Shown one piece after another: positions 1 to 6,600 of a DNA stretch of 8,260 bases (the first letter of the stretch is position 1; every line of letters begins with the position of its first letter). The notes beneath the pieces were generated by a model. The model saw nothing but the letters and a program-made list of their open reading frames with translations, had not been told where the DNA came from and did not search any database. The position numbers and the translations under genes are program-made. This stretch comes from Acidimicrobiia bacterium (GTDB taxonomy: Bacteria; Actinomycetota; Acidimicrobiia; Acidimicrobiales; Ilumatobacteraceae): NCBI GenBank assembly GCA_010030605.1, contig RHCK01000061.1, positions 1 through 8,260 of the forward strand, written 5' to 3'.

Positions 1-529
1 GCTGCACGGCCTTGTCGATGTGCTCGACGTGGTCGTGGGTGATCTTGTCCAGTTCCTTTTCGGCCCGCTCGAGTTCGTCGGCGGAGATGTCTCCGGCTTT
101 CTCGGCCGTCTCGAGTTGCTTGCGCGCGTCGCGACGAACGTTGCGGACGGCCACGCGACCGTCCTCGGCCATATTCTTCACCAATTTCACGTAGTCCCGA
201 CGTCGCTCTTCGGTGAGCATCGGGAAATTCAGCCGGATGACCACGCCGTCGTTCGACGGGGACATGCCGAGATCGCTGTCGCGAATGGCTTTTTCGATGG
301 CCCCGAGCGATCCGCGGTCGTGGGGTTTGATGACCAGCACCCGAGCCTCGGGAACCTGAAAACCGGCCAATTGCTGCAAGGGGCAGTCGGCTCCGTAGTA
401 GTTGACCATCAACTTTTCGACCAGGGCGGGGGTGGCCCGACCGGTGCGCACCGTCGTGAACTGGGCTTGGGCGTGCTCGACGGCTTTGTCCATCTTGTCG
501 ATGGCCTCGAGGAGGATGTCGTCTGTCAC
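1..529 (-). CDS. frr: Ribosome recycling factor, C-terminus cut off by window edge
   Basis: Ribosome recycling factor works with EF-G in the cytoplasm to split post-termination ribosomes. I translated this frame by hand from the GTG at 529-527. It starts VTDDILLEAIDKMDKAVEHA and continues through the family's TVRTGRATPALVEKL segment (about residues 27-41), the VLVIKPHD and AIEKAI beta/hairpin region (about 65-85), NDGVVIRLNFP, LTEERRRDYVKLVK, and the long C-terminal helix with VAVRNVRRDARKQL. That is 176 codons before the edge. The family is usually about 185 residues, so only about nine are missing. The GTG start overlaps the pyrH stop by four bases (GTGA, 526-529), which implies translational coupling. 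No strong Shine-Dalgarno is visible, and no alternative ATG lies nearby that keeps the conserved N-terminus. Identity is very secure; only the 3' end is unseen. Confidence 0.96.
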   Translation of the reverse strand, partial: MTDDILLEAIDKMDKAVEHAQAQFTTVRTGRATPALVEKLMVNYYGADCPLQQLAGFQVPEARVLVIKPHDRGSLGAIEKAIRDSDLGMSPSNDGVVIRLNFPMLTEERRRDYVKLVKNMAEDGRVAVRNVRRDARKQLETAEKAGDISADELERAEKELDKITHDHVEHIDKAVQ

Positions 530-1260
530 CCGACCAGCGTACCTATGCGCTGACCCTCCAGAACGGATCTGATGTTGCCCGGAGTGCTCACGTCGAAGAC
601 CACGATCGGGATCTTGTTGTCCCGGCAAAACGCGATCGCCGTGGCGTCCATGACCCGCAATTCCTTCTCGATGACCTCTTTGTGCGAGACCCGGTCGTAG
701 CGCGTGGCCGAGGGATCCAGCTTCGGGTCGGCGGTGTACACGCCATCGACTCCGGAGTGCGTTCCCTTCAGAATCGCTTCGGCATCGATCTCGGCGGCCC
801 GCAACGCGGCGGCGGTGTCGGTAGTGAAGAACGGGTTGCCGGTTCCGCCGGCGAAAATCACGACGCGACCCTTCTCCATGTGGCGTTCGGCGCGACGGCG
901 AATGTACGGCTCGGCCACCTTGGGCATCTCGACCGCGGTCATGACCCGACTGTGCTGACCCACACGCTCGAGAGCATCCTGCAGGGCCAGGCCGTTCATG
1001 ACCGTGGCGATCATTCCCATGAAGTCGGCTTGCGCCTGATCCATTCCCTGACCGGCGCCTTTCAATCCGCGCCAGAAGTTTCCACCACCCACGACGACGG
1101 CGATGTCGATCTTCAGGTTCTCGCGCACGTCCTTGATCTCGGTGGCCACCTGATGCAACACGTTGGTGTCGAGACCGAAACCCGTCGGCTCGGCGAGTGC
1201 CTCACCCGACAACTTGAGAATGACCCGCTTCCAACGAGGACGCTCCTCGGTCGCGGCCAT
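526..1260 (-). CDS. pyrH: UMP kinase (uridylate kinase)
   Basis: Phosphorylates UMP to UDP with ATP, in de novo pyrimidine nucleotide synthesis, as a cytoplasmic homohexamer of the amino-acid-kinase fold. The 244-residue protein matches the normal family length. Visible motifs are KLSGEAL (16-22, phosphate binding), VVVGGGNFWRG (55-65), DFMGMIATVMN (79-89), AGGTGNPFFTTDTAAALRA (137-155, nucleotide and acceptor site) and VDGVYTADP (171-179). The ATG at 1260 lies 6 bp after the tsf stop and the gene ends in a 4-base overlap with frr, so it is an internal gene of the rpsB-tsf-pyrH-frr operon. There is no strong Shine-Dalgarno before the start, so coupling to tsf translation is likely (inference). 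Nothing appears truncated or missing. Confidence 0.97.
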   Translation of the reverse strand: MAATEERPRWKRVILKLSGEALAEPTGFGLDTNVLHQVATEIKDVRENLKIDIAVVVGGGNFWRGLKGAGQGMDQAQADFMGMIATVMNGLALQDALERVGQHSRVMTAVEMPKVAEPYIRRRAERHMEKGRVVIFAGGTGNPFFTTDTAAALRAAEIDAEAILKGTHSGVDGVYTADPKLDPSATRYDRVSHKEVIEKELRVMDATAIAFCRDNKIPIVVFDVSTPGNIRSVLEGQRIGTLVG

Positions 1261-1266
1261 CGATGA

Positions 1267-2055
1267 TCAGCCGATCTCGATCTGTGCGAAGCGAACGATG
1301 CTCGCGCCACCCAGAACCTGAGTGACCGATTGCTTGTCGTCCTTGGCGTAGGCCTGCTCGACGAGACACACATCCTTGAAGAAACCGTTGATGCGTCCCT
1401 CGACGATCTTGGGGAGCGCCGCTTCCGGCTTGCCTTCGTTGCGGCTGATGGTCTCGAGAGTTGCGCGCTCCTTCTCGACGACGTCGGCGGGAACCTGATC
1501 GCGCGTGAGGTACTTCGGACGCGCGAAGGCGATGTGCACCGCGATGTCGTGAGCCAGATCGACCGAACCATTCGCGATCTCCACGAGGACCGCGTTCACG
1601 CCGCGACCACCTTGGATGTGCTGATAGCTGTCGATCACGTTGCCCGGAGCGGCCTCGATGCGGGCCACCTCACCCAACTCGATCTTTTCCTTGAGCGTGA
1701 TCTTCAGGTCGTCGAGGATCGCCGCGCGCTCGGCGACGGCTGCTTCGCCCTTGGCAGCCACCAGCTCGGCCAGAGCCTGGGCCTCGGCCTTGAACTGATC
1801 GCTGCCGGCCACGAAGTCGGTCTCGCACTTCAACTTCACGATGGCGCCCACGTTGCCGGACACCACGAGGGCCACGACACCTTGAGTGTTCTCACGATCG
1901 TCGCGCTTGGCCGAGGCGGCCAAGCCCTTCTCACGCAACCACTGCTTGGCCTCTTCCATGTCGCCGTTGTTGGCTTCGAGGGCCTTCTTGCAATCCATCA
2001 TTCCGGCGCCGGTCGACTGGCGCAGGGTCTGAACGTCCTTGGCGGTGAACGACAT
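1267..2055 (-). CDS. tsf: Translation elongation factor Ts
   Basis: EF-Ts is the nucleotide exchange factor that releases GDP from EF-Tu in the cytoplasm. The 262-residue protein begins with the UBA-like domain (about residues 4-45: VQTLRQSTGAGMMDCKKAL, then GDMEEAKQWLREKG). The EF-Tu-contacting core follows with KCETDFVAG (76-84; the Asp-Phe pair that intrudes next to the EF-Tu magnesium site). The second half carries HIAFARPKYL (about 174-183) and LVEQAYAKDDKQSV (231-244), matching the family's usual LLEQPF.KD pattern. The ATG at 2055 sits 3 bp past the rpsB stop and has a clear GGAGG at 2064-2068, eight bases upstream and inside the end of rpsB. Its place after rpsB is the classic bacterial pairing. 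Confidence 0.97.
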   Translation of the reverse strand: MSFTAKDVQTLRQSTGAGMMDCKKALEANNGDMEEAKQWLREKGLAASAKRDDRENTQGVVALVVSGNVGAIVKLKCETDFVAGSDQFKAEAQALAELVAAKGEAAVAERAAILDDLKITLKEKIELGEVARIEAAPGNVIDSYQHIQGGRGVNAVLVEIANGSVDLAHDIAVHIAFARPKYLTRDQVPADVVEKERATLETISRNEGKPEAALPKIVEGRINGFFKDVCLVEQAYAKDDKQSVTQVLGGASIVRFAQIEIG

Positions 2056-2058
2056 GGG

Positions 2059-2919
2059 TCAGGCCTCCGGGGTGGTCTCGGCCGCGGCAGCGGCGGTCTT
2101 GGCGGCAGCCAACTTGGCCTCGCGCTCGGCTTGGGCGGCCGCGGCGGCCGCACGGGCCTTGGCCTGGTCGGCGGCGAACTCGGCCTTTTCGGCATCGGTG
2201 CGCTCGGGGGCCACGAGACCCGGGTTGCGCTTGGACGCGATGTAGCGACCCTCGATGATGGCCTCGGCGATGACCTTCGACATGAGCTCGTTGGCGCGAA
2301 TGGCATCGTCGTTGCCCGGAATCGGGTACGTGATGAGGTCGGGGTCGACGTTGGTGTCGACGACGGCCACCACCGGGATACCGAGCTTGTTGGCCTCGGT
2401 GACACCGATGTGTTCCTTCTTCGTGTCGATGATGAACACGGCGTCGGGGCGGCGGGTCATGTGGCGGATACCGCTGAGGTTCTTTTGCAACTTGGCCAAC
2501 TCGCGGCTCTTGAGAAGCGCTTCCTTCTTCGGCATGAGATCGAACTCGCCGGTCTCCTTCAGACGCTCGAGTTCGAGCATCTTCTGAACGCGCTTGTGGA
2601 TGGTCTCGAAGTTGGTGAGCATGCCACCGAGCCAACGCTCGTTGATGTACGGCATGCCGCACTTCTCGGCGAAACCGGCGATGGGATCCTGGGCCTGCTG
2701 CTTGGTGCCGATGAAGAGCACGTTGCCGCCCTTGGCCGACAGGTCACGCACGAAGGCGTACGCGGTCTCGATGCGCTCGAGGGTCTGCTGCAGATCGATG
2801 ATGTAGATGTCGTTGCGCTCGCCGAAGATGAATCGACGCATCTTGGGGTTCCAACGACGGGTCTGGTGGCCGAAGTGAACTCGCGCTTCCAGAAGTTGAC
2901 GCATCGTGACGATGGCCAT
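2059..2919 (-). CDS. rpsB: 30S ribosomal protein S2
   Basis: S2 binds the head/body junction of the small ribosomal subunit and is needed for S1 recruitment where S1 is present. The product is 286 residues from the ATG at 2919. Family signatures are MRQLLEARVHFGHQTRRWNPKM (6-27), the ERNDIYIIDLQQT segment (34-46), NVLFIGTKQQAQ (66-77), WLGGMLTNF (96-104) and VVDTNVDPDLITYPIPGNDDA (187-206). After about residue 243 comes a charged, alanine-rich tail ending in ETTPEA, a kind of extension common in actinobacterial S2. An open frame continues upstream to 3132, but the 2919 start is chosen because GGAGGA lies six bases before it and the protein then starts at the family's usual point. First gene of the rpsB-tsf-pyrH-frr operon, preceded by a structured leader. 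Confidence 0.97.
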   Translation of the reverse strand: MAIVTMRQLLEARVHFGHQTRRWNPKMRRFIFGERNDIYIIDLQQTLERIETAYAFVRDLSAKGGNVLFIGTKQQAQDPIAGFAEKCGMPYINERWLGGMLTNFETIHKRVQKMLELERLKETGEFDLMPKKEALLKSRELAKLQKNLSGIRHMTRRPDAVFIIDTKKEHIGVTEANKLGIPVVAVVDTNVDPDLITYPIPGNDDAIRANELMSKVIAEAIIEGRYIASKRNPGLVAPERTDAEKAEFAADQAKARAAAAAAQAEREAKLAAAKTAAAAAETTPEA

Positions 2920-2925
2920 GACATT

Positions 2926-2931
2926 TCCTCC
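2926..2931 (-). promoter_or_regulatory. Strong Shine-Dalgarno site of rpsB
   Basis: On the minus strand the bases read GGAGGA, six bases before the ATG at 2919. It is the strongest ribosome binding site in the high-GC part of the window and it fixes the rpsB start, ruling out the longer upstream frame. Confidence 0.85.
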
Positions 2932-2948
2932 AATGACTGCGGTTAGGG

Positions 2949-3000
2949 ACACCGGCCGACGCGACACCCGAAGGTGCCGACCGCAGGATGCGACCGGTGT
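2949..3000 (-). promoter_or_regulatory. Structured rpsB leader: long hairpin with UUCG tetraloop
   Basis: Read on the minus strand, ACACCGGUCG (3000-2991) pairs with CGGCCGGUGU (2958-2949) to give a 10-bp stem with one G-U pair. An asymmetric internal loop (11 bases on the 5' side, 3 on the 3' side) follows. A second 7-bp stem, CGGCACC (2979-2973) with GGUGUCG (2968-2962), is closed by a C(UUCG)G tetraloop at 2969-2972. The UUCG loop appears on the same strand as rpsB, and the structure ends 18 bases before its Shine-Dalgarno. It fits an r-protein leader; autogenous control of rpsB-tsf by S2 is established in E. coli. It could instead be a hairpin terminator of the upstream M23-like gene (stop at 3039), but there is no U-tract. 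The pairing is seen; the function is inference. The remaining bases of the gap (3001-3038) show no clear promoter. Confidence 0.5.
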
Positions 3001-3038
3001 GAACTGGTACGGACCGGTATTCCGGGCCGTTGGGCAGG

Positions 3039-3617
3039 CTAGCGGGAGTTCGGGGCACCCGGACAGGCCAGTCGGGTCGCCGGAGGACGAAAACGACCGG
3101 TTCGGGGCACGAGACGAGCCGCGGATCTCCATCGACCCACCAGGGGCGTCGGATCCACGTATTGGGGCTGCGGCCCCTCCTGACGCACGCTGAGGCTGAC
3201 GGGCAAGCCGCCGGCATCGCCCACCCGCTCGCCCCGACGCACCGGGTCGCCACGACGCGGGTTCGGACCCTCGGCGGCCGCGTCATCGAGGATCATGCCA
3301 CCCACCGTGACCACGACATCGGCGGCGTAGCCCGTCGATCGATCGGGGTCGATGGTGATGTACAGACGGCCGGCCACGAATCCGTAGAAGGTCACCACTC
3401 CGGCCACCGGAGACACCACCGCCTCGCCGAGCACACTGGCGAAGTCGATGGTGCGATGGCCCGCGCAATACGGACACGGTGGCGCGACGTACGGCGCCAC
3501 CACGCGACCCGTCACCGGTGGCTGAAGACAGTCGACCGCGACGCCCCCGACCGTCGTGGGCACCATGCCCGTCAACAACAACGTCGACACGGACAGGAGT
3601 GCGGTGATTCCCAACAT
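3039..3617 (-). CDS. Exported M23/LytM-like domain protein, probably non-catalytic
   Basis: A 192-residue protein with a short hydrophobic N-terminal segment (about residues 2-18, signal peptide or anchor), so it should act outside the membrane. The core (about 38-162) has the beta-sheet pattern of the M23 metallopeptidases that commonly sit just upstream of rpsB in actinobacteria: GHRTIDFAS (53-61, equivalent to GHRGVDLA, keeping the His54 and Asp58 metal ligands), then VVSPVAGVVTFYGFVAGRLYITID (67-90) and QYVDPTPLVGRW (152-163). The second metal motif, normally LHWG or HLHF, reads PVSLSV (139-144) and lacks histidine, so zinc hydrolase activity is doubtful. Residues 48-51 are an unusual CPYC just before GHR. 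A 29-residue basic, proline-rich tail follows the domain. The ATG at 3617 is the first usable start, 37 bp after the sigma gene, without a good Shine-Dalgarno. A regulator of peptidoglycan hydrolases, like other degenerate LytM proteins, is a possibility only. Confidence 0.75.
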   Translation of the reverse strand: MLGITALLSVSTLLLTGMVPTTVGGVAVDCLQPPVTGRVVAPYVAPPCPYCAGHRTIDFASVLGEAVVSPVAGVVTFYGFVAGRLYITIDPDRSTGYAADVVVTVGGMILDDAAAEGPNPRRGDPVRRGERVGDAGGLPVSLSVRQEGPQPQYVDPTPLVGRWRSAARLVPRTGRFRPPATRLACPGAPNSR

Positions 3618-3620
3618 GTG

Positions 3621-3643
3621 TCGGGGTGGGCACGACGCCCCGA
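3621..3643. repeat. Short inverted repeat between sigma gene and M23-like gene
   Basis: TCGGGG (3621-3626) and CCCCGA (3638-3643) are perfect complements around an 11-base loop. They lie in the 37-bp gap between the sigma factor stop and the start at 3617. On the transcribed strand the hairpin ends 3 bases before that start codon, so it could mask ribosome access or slow transcription. No U-tract follows. In such GC-rich DNA a 6-bp repeat can arise by chance. Confidence 0.3.
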
Positions 3644-3654
3644 CGGGCGGAATG

Positions 3655-4464
3655 TCACATGCCGACCGACGTGAGTCGGGCGCGCAGCATGATGACCGCC
3701 TTGGAGTGAATCTGCGACACGCGACTCTCGGTCACACCGAGCACATCACCGATTTCGGCCAAGGTCATGCCTTCGTCGTAATACAACGCCACGACCGTGC
3801 GCTCTCGCTCGGGAAGATTGCGAATCTCCGCGCGCATCAACTGGCGCAGTTCCTGCTCCTCGACGATGGCATCCGGGCCATCGTCACGCGATGCCGGCAA
3901 CTGACGCGGCTCGGACTCGCCACCCGAGACCACATGATCGAGCGGACCCACATTCGCCACCGCCAAACTGCTCAGCCACTTCGCCAACTCGTCATCGGTG
4001 ATTCCGAGTTCGACGGCGATCTCCTCATCCGTTGGTGCACGCTTCAATTCGTTGCCCAACTTCGCCACCGCTTGCTCGATCTGACGACCCTTCGTTCGGA
4101 TCGATCGCGGCACCCAGTCCTGCGCGCGCAAACCGTCGAGAATCGCGCCCTTGATGCGGGGAACGGCGAACGTCTCGAACTTCCAACCGAGCGACGGGTC
4201 GAATCGATCGACCGCGTCCATCAATCCGAAAACCCCGGTTCCGATCAGTTCGCCGGTGTCCACGCCTGCGGGAAGTCCCGCCGCGACACGACCGGCCACG
4301 AACTTCACGAGCGGCGAATAATGGACGATCAATTGATCGCGCGCGGATTCGTCGCGTTGCTCGACCCAGCGAACCCAGGCGCGTTCGATCGCCGGCGTCG
4401 TGCGACTCGGCTTCTCGTCGGGTTCGGTCATCTGCGTCGGTCCGGATTCGTGAGGGTCGGTCAC
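3655..4464 (-). CDS. whiG: RNA polymerase sigma factor of the FliA/WhiG (sigma-28) family
   Basis: A 269-residue alternative sigma factor. Region 2 spans about residues 43-123: QLIVHYSPLVKFVAGRVA, then ELIGTGVFGLMDAVDRFDP (72-90), KFETFAVPRIKGAILDGLR (95-113) and the sigma-28-typical DWVPRSIR (116-123). Region 3 is about 124-170 (TKGRQIEQAVAKL, then PTDEEIAVELGI). Region 4 is about 215-265, with LPERERTVVALYYDEGMTLAEIG and the helix-turn-helix GVTESRVSQIHSKA (243-256). In actinobacteria this position, between the recombinase gene and the M23 gene, is that of whiG, the early sporulation sigma in Streptomyces; elsewhere the family drives flagellar genes. Targets here cannot be known from the window. 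The GTG at 4464 lies 9 bp after the xer stop; an ATG at 4431 would remove 11 residues without touching any domain, and neither start has a clear Shine-Dalgarno. Confidence 0.9.
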   Translation of the reverse strand: MTDPHESGPTQMTEPDEKPSRTTPAIERAWVRWVEQRDESARDQLIVHYSPLVKFVAGRVAAGLPAGVDTGELIGTGVFGLMDAVDRFDPSLGWKFETFAVPRIKGAILDGLRAQDWVPRSIRTKGRQIEQAVAKLGNELKRAPTDEEIAVELGITDDELAKWLSSLAVANVGPLDHVVSGGESEPRQLPASRDDGPDAIVEEQELRQLMRAEIRNLPERERTVVALYYDEGMTLAEIGDVLGVTESRVSQIHSKAVIMLRARLTSVGM

Positions 4465-4473
4465 CCCCGGGAA

Positions 4474-5385
4474 TCAGGCCCGCGGGTGGGTGCTGGTGTA
4501 CACAGACCGTAGACGCTCTTTGCTCACGTGCGTGTATCTCTGGGTGGTGGCCACGTCGCTGTGCCCCAACAACTCCTGAACCGCGCGCAAGTCGGCCCCG
4601 CCGTCGAGCAAATGGGTGGCGAACGTGTGCCGAAGGGCATGCGGGTGCGTGGGATGAGTGCTGCGCTCATCCACCACGCGGCGGACGTCGCGGGTGCCGA
4701 TGCGTCCGCCCCGTGCGTTCACGAACAACGCCGACCCCGTGGCCTCCGAGGAGACCTCCTTGCGTTTCGTCTGCCACCGACGAACGGCTTCGACGGCGGC
4801 CTGCGACATGGGAACGCGACGCTCCTTGCCGCCTTTGCCCCACACGGTCACCACGCCCCGGCGCAGATCGACACCGCCAAGGTCGAGTGAACACACCTCG
4901 CTGACGCGCAGTCCACTTCCGTACAACATCTCCATCAACGCGTCGTCACGCGACCGACGCCACTCGGGGATGTCGTCGTCGACGGCCATCTCGGGTTCGA
5001 GAATGCCCTGAAGTTCGGCGCCATCGAGAACTCGCGGCAATCGTCCTTCGCCCGATGGGGCGCGCAAACCGATCGAGGGGTCGGTCGAAATCACCGCCGT
5101 TCGACGAGCCCAGCCGAAATAGCGACGAATGGCGGCCGCCTTGCGCGCGATGCTGCGCTTGGCGAAGCGCTCGGTCGCCAAGTGAGCGAGGTAACGACGC
5201 AACAACAGTCGATCGACGTCAGAAGGGAGCGCACGGTTCATCGACGCACACCACTCGACGAACGAGTCCATGTCGCTGGCGTACGCGGCTTTGGTGTTGG
5301 CCGATGCCGCGGTGAGCGACGACAGGAAGTCGACGATCCTCCACGGCGAATCGACCGTGGGCGACGACGATGCCGACCGAGCCAT
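4474..5385 (-). CDS. xerC: Tyrosine recombinase of the XerC/XerD family
   Basis: Site-specific recombinase of the kind that resolves chromosome dimers at dif during division. From the ATG at 5385 it has 303 residues, the normal Xer length. The N-terminal SAM-like core-binding domain is about residues 15-95 (FLSSLTAASANTKAAYASDM, then RYLAHLATERFAKRSIARK). The catalytic domain follows with all expected residues visible: Arg160 in GSGLRVSEV, Lys184 in GKGGKERRVP, His249 and Arg252 in HALRH, His275 in LLGH, and the nucleophile Tyr284 in TTQRYTHV. A TTG at 5415 would add ten residues; the ATG is preferred, though neither has a good ribosome site. It lies 51 bp after dprA and 9 bp before the sigma gene, in the chromosomal actinobacterial position, with no flanking repeats or cargo, so a housekeeping Xer is far more likely than a mobile integrase. 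Whether it is XerC or XerD cannot be settled here. Confidence 0.93.
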   Translation of the reverse strand: MARSASSSPTVDSPWRIVDFLSSLTAASANTKAAYASDMDSFVEWCASMNRALPSDVDRLLLRRYLAHLATERFAKRSIARKAAAIRRYFGWARRTAVISTDPSIGLRAPSGEGRLPRVLDGAELQGILEPEMAVDDDIPEWRRSRDDALMEMLYGSGLRVSEVCSLDLGGVDLRRGVVTVWGKGGKERRVPMSQAAVEAVRRWQTKRKEVSSEATGSALFVNARGGRIGTRDVRRVVDERSTHPTHPHALRHTFATHLLDGGADLRAVQELLGHSDVATTQRYTHVSKERLRSVYTSTHPRA

Positions 5386-5436
5386 GCACGCAGAGTACCG
5401 ACACCGTGGTGGCAAGTGCCGGCGGCGTCGCGCGGG

Positions 5437-6600
5437 CTAAGTCATCACGCGTTCGAACCACCCTCCGGTGCACATCAGCCACCCGGCTGCCTGCAGCCGA
5501 CCGAGGCTGACCGCCGTGGACCCGAACGAGGCGCCAAAGGACTGCTGGGCCAAGGAAGAAATGTCGTCGAGTGTCAGCGGATCGGCGGCGAAGAGTCCGA
5601 GCACCCGCGCGTCGAAGTCCGTGGGCGGAATTCGCGGGTCGAATCGACCCGTGGAACGTCGATGGTCGAGACCCAGAGCCATGAGCACATCGTCGGTGTC
5701 GATGGCGACGAGCGCTCCGTCGCGCAACAGCATGTTGGTTCCCTGGGACGCGCGCGTGGTGGTGGTTCCGGGCACGGCCATCACGGTGACGCCGCGACTC
5801 AACGCCTCACGAACGGTGATCAACGAACCGCCTTCCAATCGCGACTCCACCACCAACACGATCTCGGACAATCCGGCGATGATGCGATTGCGCATGGGGA
5901 ATCGAAACGGCTCCGGCGCCGTGCCCGGGGGTGATTCGGTGCACAGAAATCCTCGTTCGCTCACCGCCTCCCATAACTGGACGTGCTCCGGCGGATACAC
6001 CACATCGAGCCCGCTGGCGACCACACCCACGGCGCAACCATCTCCGGCGGACTCGAACACGCCGCGGTGCGCGGCCGCATCAATGCCACGCGCCAGACCC
6101 GAGATCACGCTCACCCCCGCCTCACATAACTCCGAACCGAATCGTCGCGCCGCTCCCCGACCATGTTCGGTGGCGTTCCGTGTGCCAACGATGGCCACCC
6201 GCCGCGCGGACAACGCCGCGACATTCCCCCGAGAGAACAACACCGCTGGTGCCGCCGGATCGTCGACCAAACAATCGGGGTAACCGGGCAGGCCCCGCAC
6301 TCTCACGTCGACGTCGACCGGCGGTGTCGGAGACGTCGAGGACGCACGAAGGTTCTCGCGCCACAGCTCGGCCAAGGTACGACCGTTCGCATTGGTCGGT
6401 CGAAACGCGAGCAATGTTTTCAACGTCGCAGTCGGTGTGATGAAGCCGTCACGCAATCCGTGGGCCACCTCGGATGGTCGGCCATGCGAGAGGAGCAGTC
6501 GCAGTCGATGGGCGGTGATGAACGGGAGTTCCGCCAGCCTGCGCGCCGCGAACTGCTCGTTCGAATCCGGGAGTTCGTTCGCCTCGGAGTCGATCGTCAT
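5437..6600 (-). CDS. dprA: DNA processing protein DprA
   Basis: DprA binds incoming single-stranded DNA and loads RecA during natural transformation; the gene is also kept in bacteria not known to be competent. The 387-residue protein has a helical N-terminal region (about 15-85), then the extended Rossmann fold. Signatures are VAIVGTRNATEHG (135-147), VISGLARGIDAAAH (165-178), VVASGLDVVYPPEH (193-206), FRFPMRNRIIAGLSE (232-246), VVESRLEGGSLIT (250-262), VPGTTTTRASQGTN (276-289) and LLRDGA (291-296). A C-terminal winged-helix-like segment (about 325-383: LGLFAADPLTLDDISSLAQQS, then LGRLQAAGWL) completes the usual DprA layout. The ATG at 6600 overlaps the comM stop as ATGA, so translation is probably coupled, and no separate Shine-Dalgarno is seen. 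The comM-dprA pairing is widely conserved. No defect is visible. Confidence 0.96.
   Translation of the reverse strand: MTIDSEANELPDSNEQFAARRLAELPFITAHRLRLLLSHGRPSEVAHGLRDGFITPTATLKTLLAFRPTNANGRTLAELWRENLRASSTSPTPPVDVDVRVRGLPGYPDCLVDDPAAPAVLFSRGNVAALSARRVAIVGTRNATEHGRGAARRFGSELCEAGVSVISGLARGIDAAAHRGVFESAGDGCAVGVVASGLDVVYPPEHVQLWEAVSERGFLCTESPPGTAPEPFRFPMRNRIIAGLSEIVLVVESRLEGGSLITVREALSRGVTVMAVPGTTTTRASQGTNMLLRDGALVAIDTDDVLMALGLDHRRSTGRFDPRIPPTDFDARVLGLFAADPLTLDDISSLAQQSFGASFGSTAVSLGRLQAAGWLMCTGGWFERVMT

Noticed and set aside
20..553. Plus-strand open frame of 177 codons at the left edge
   Set aside because: It is the exact antisense of the partial frr gene, whose minus-strand translation is unmistakable.
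1330..2946. Long plus-strand open frame of 538 codons opposite tsf and rpsB
   Set aside because: It is antisense to two certain genes, rich in Gly, Leu, His and Asp as expected for the shadow of high-GC coding DNA, and has no recognisable domain.
2920..3132. In-frame extension of rpsB upstream, adding 71 residues
   Set aside because: It overlaps the end of the M23-like gene, lacks any S2 similarity, and the ATG at 2919 has a perfect GGAGGA site and gives the family's normal N-terminus.
4474..5385. Tyrosine recombinase as the integrase of a mobile element
   Set aside because: It sits in a conserved chromosomal order with tight operon spacing, composition matches its neighbours, and there is no att-like repeat, tRNA or cargo.
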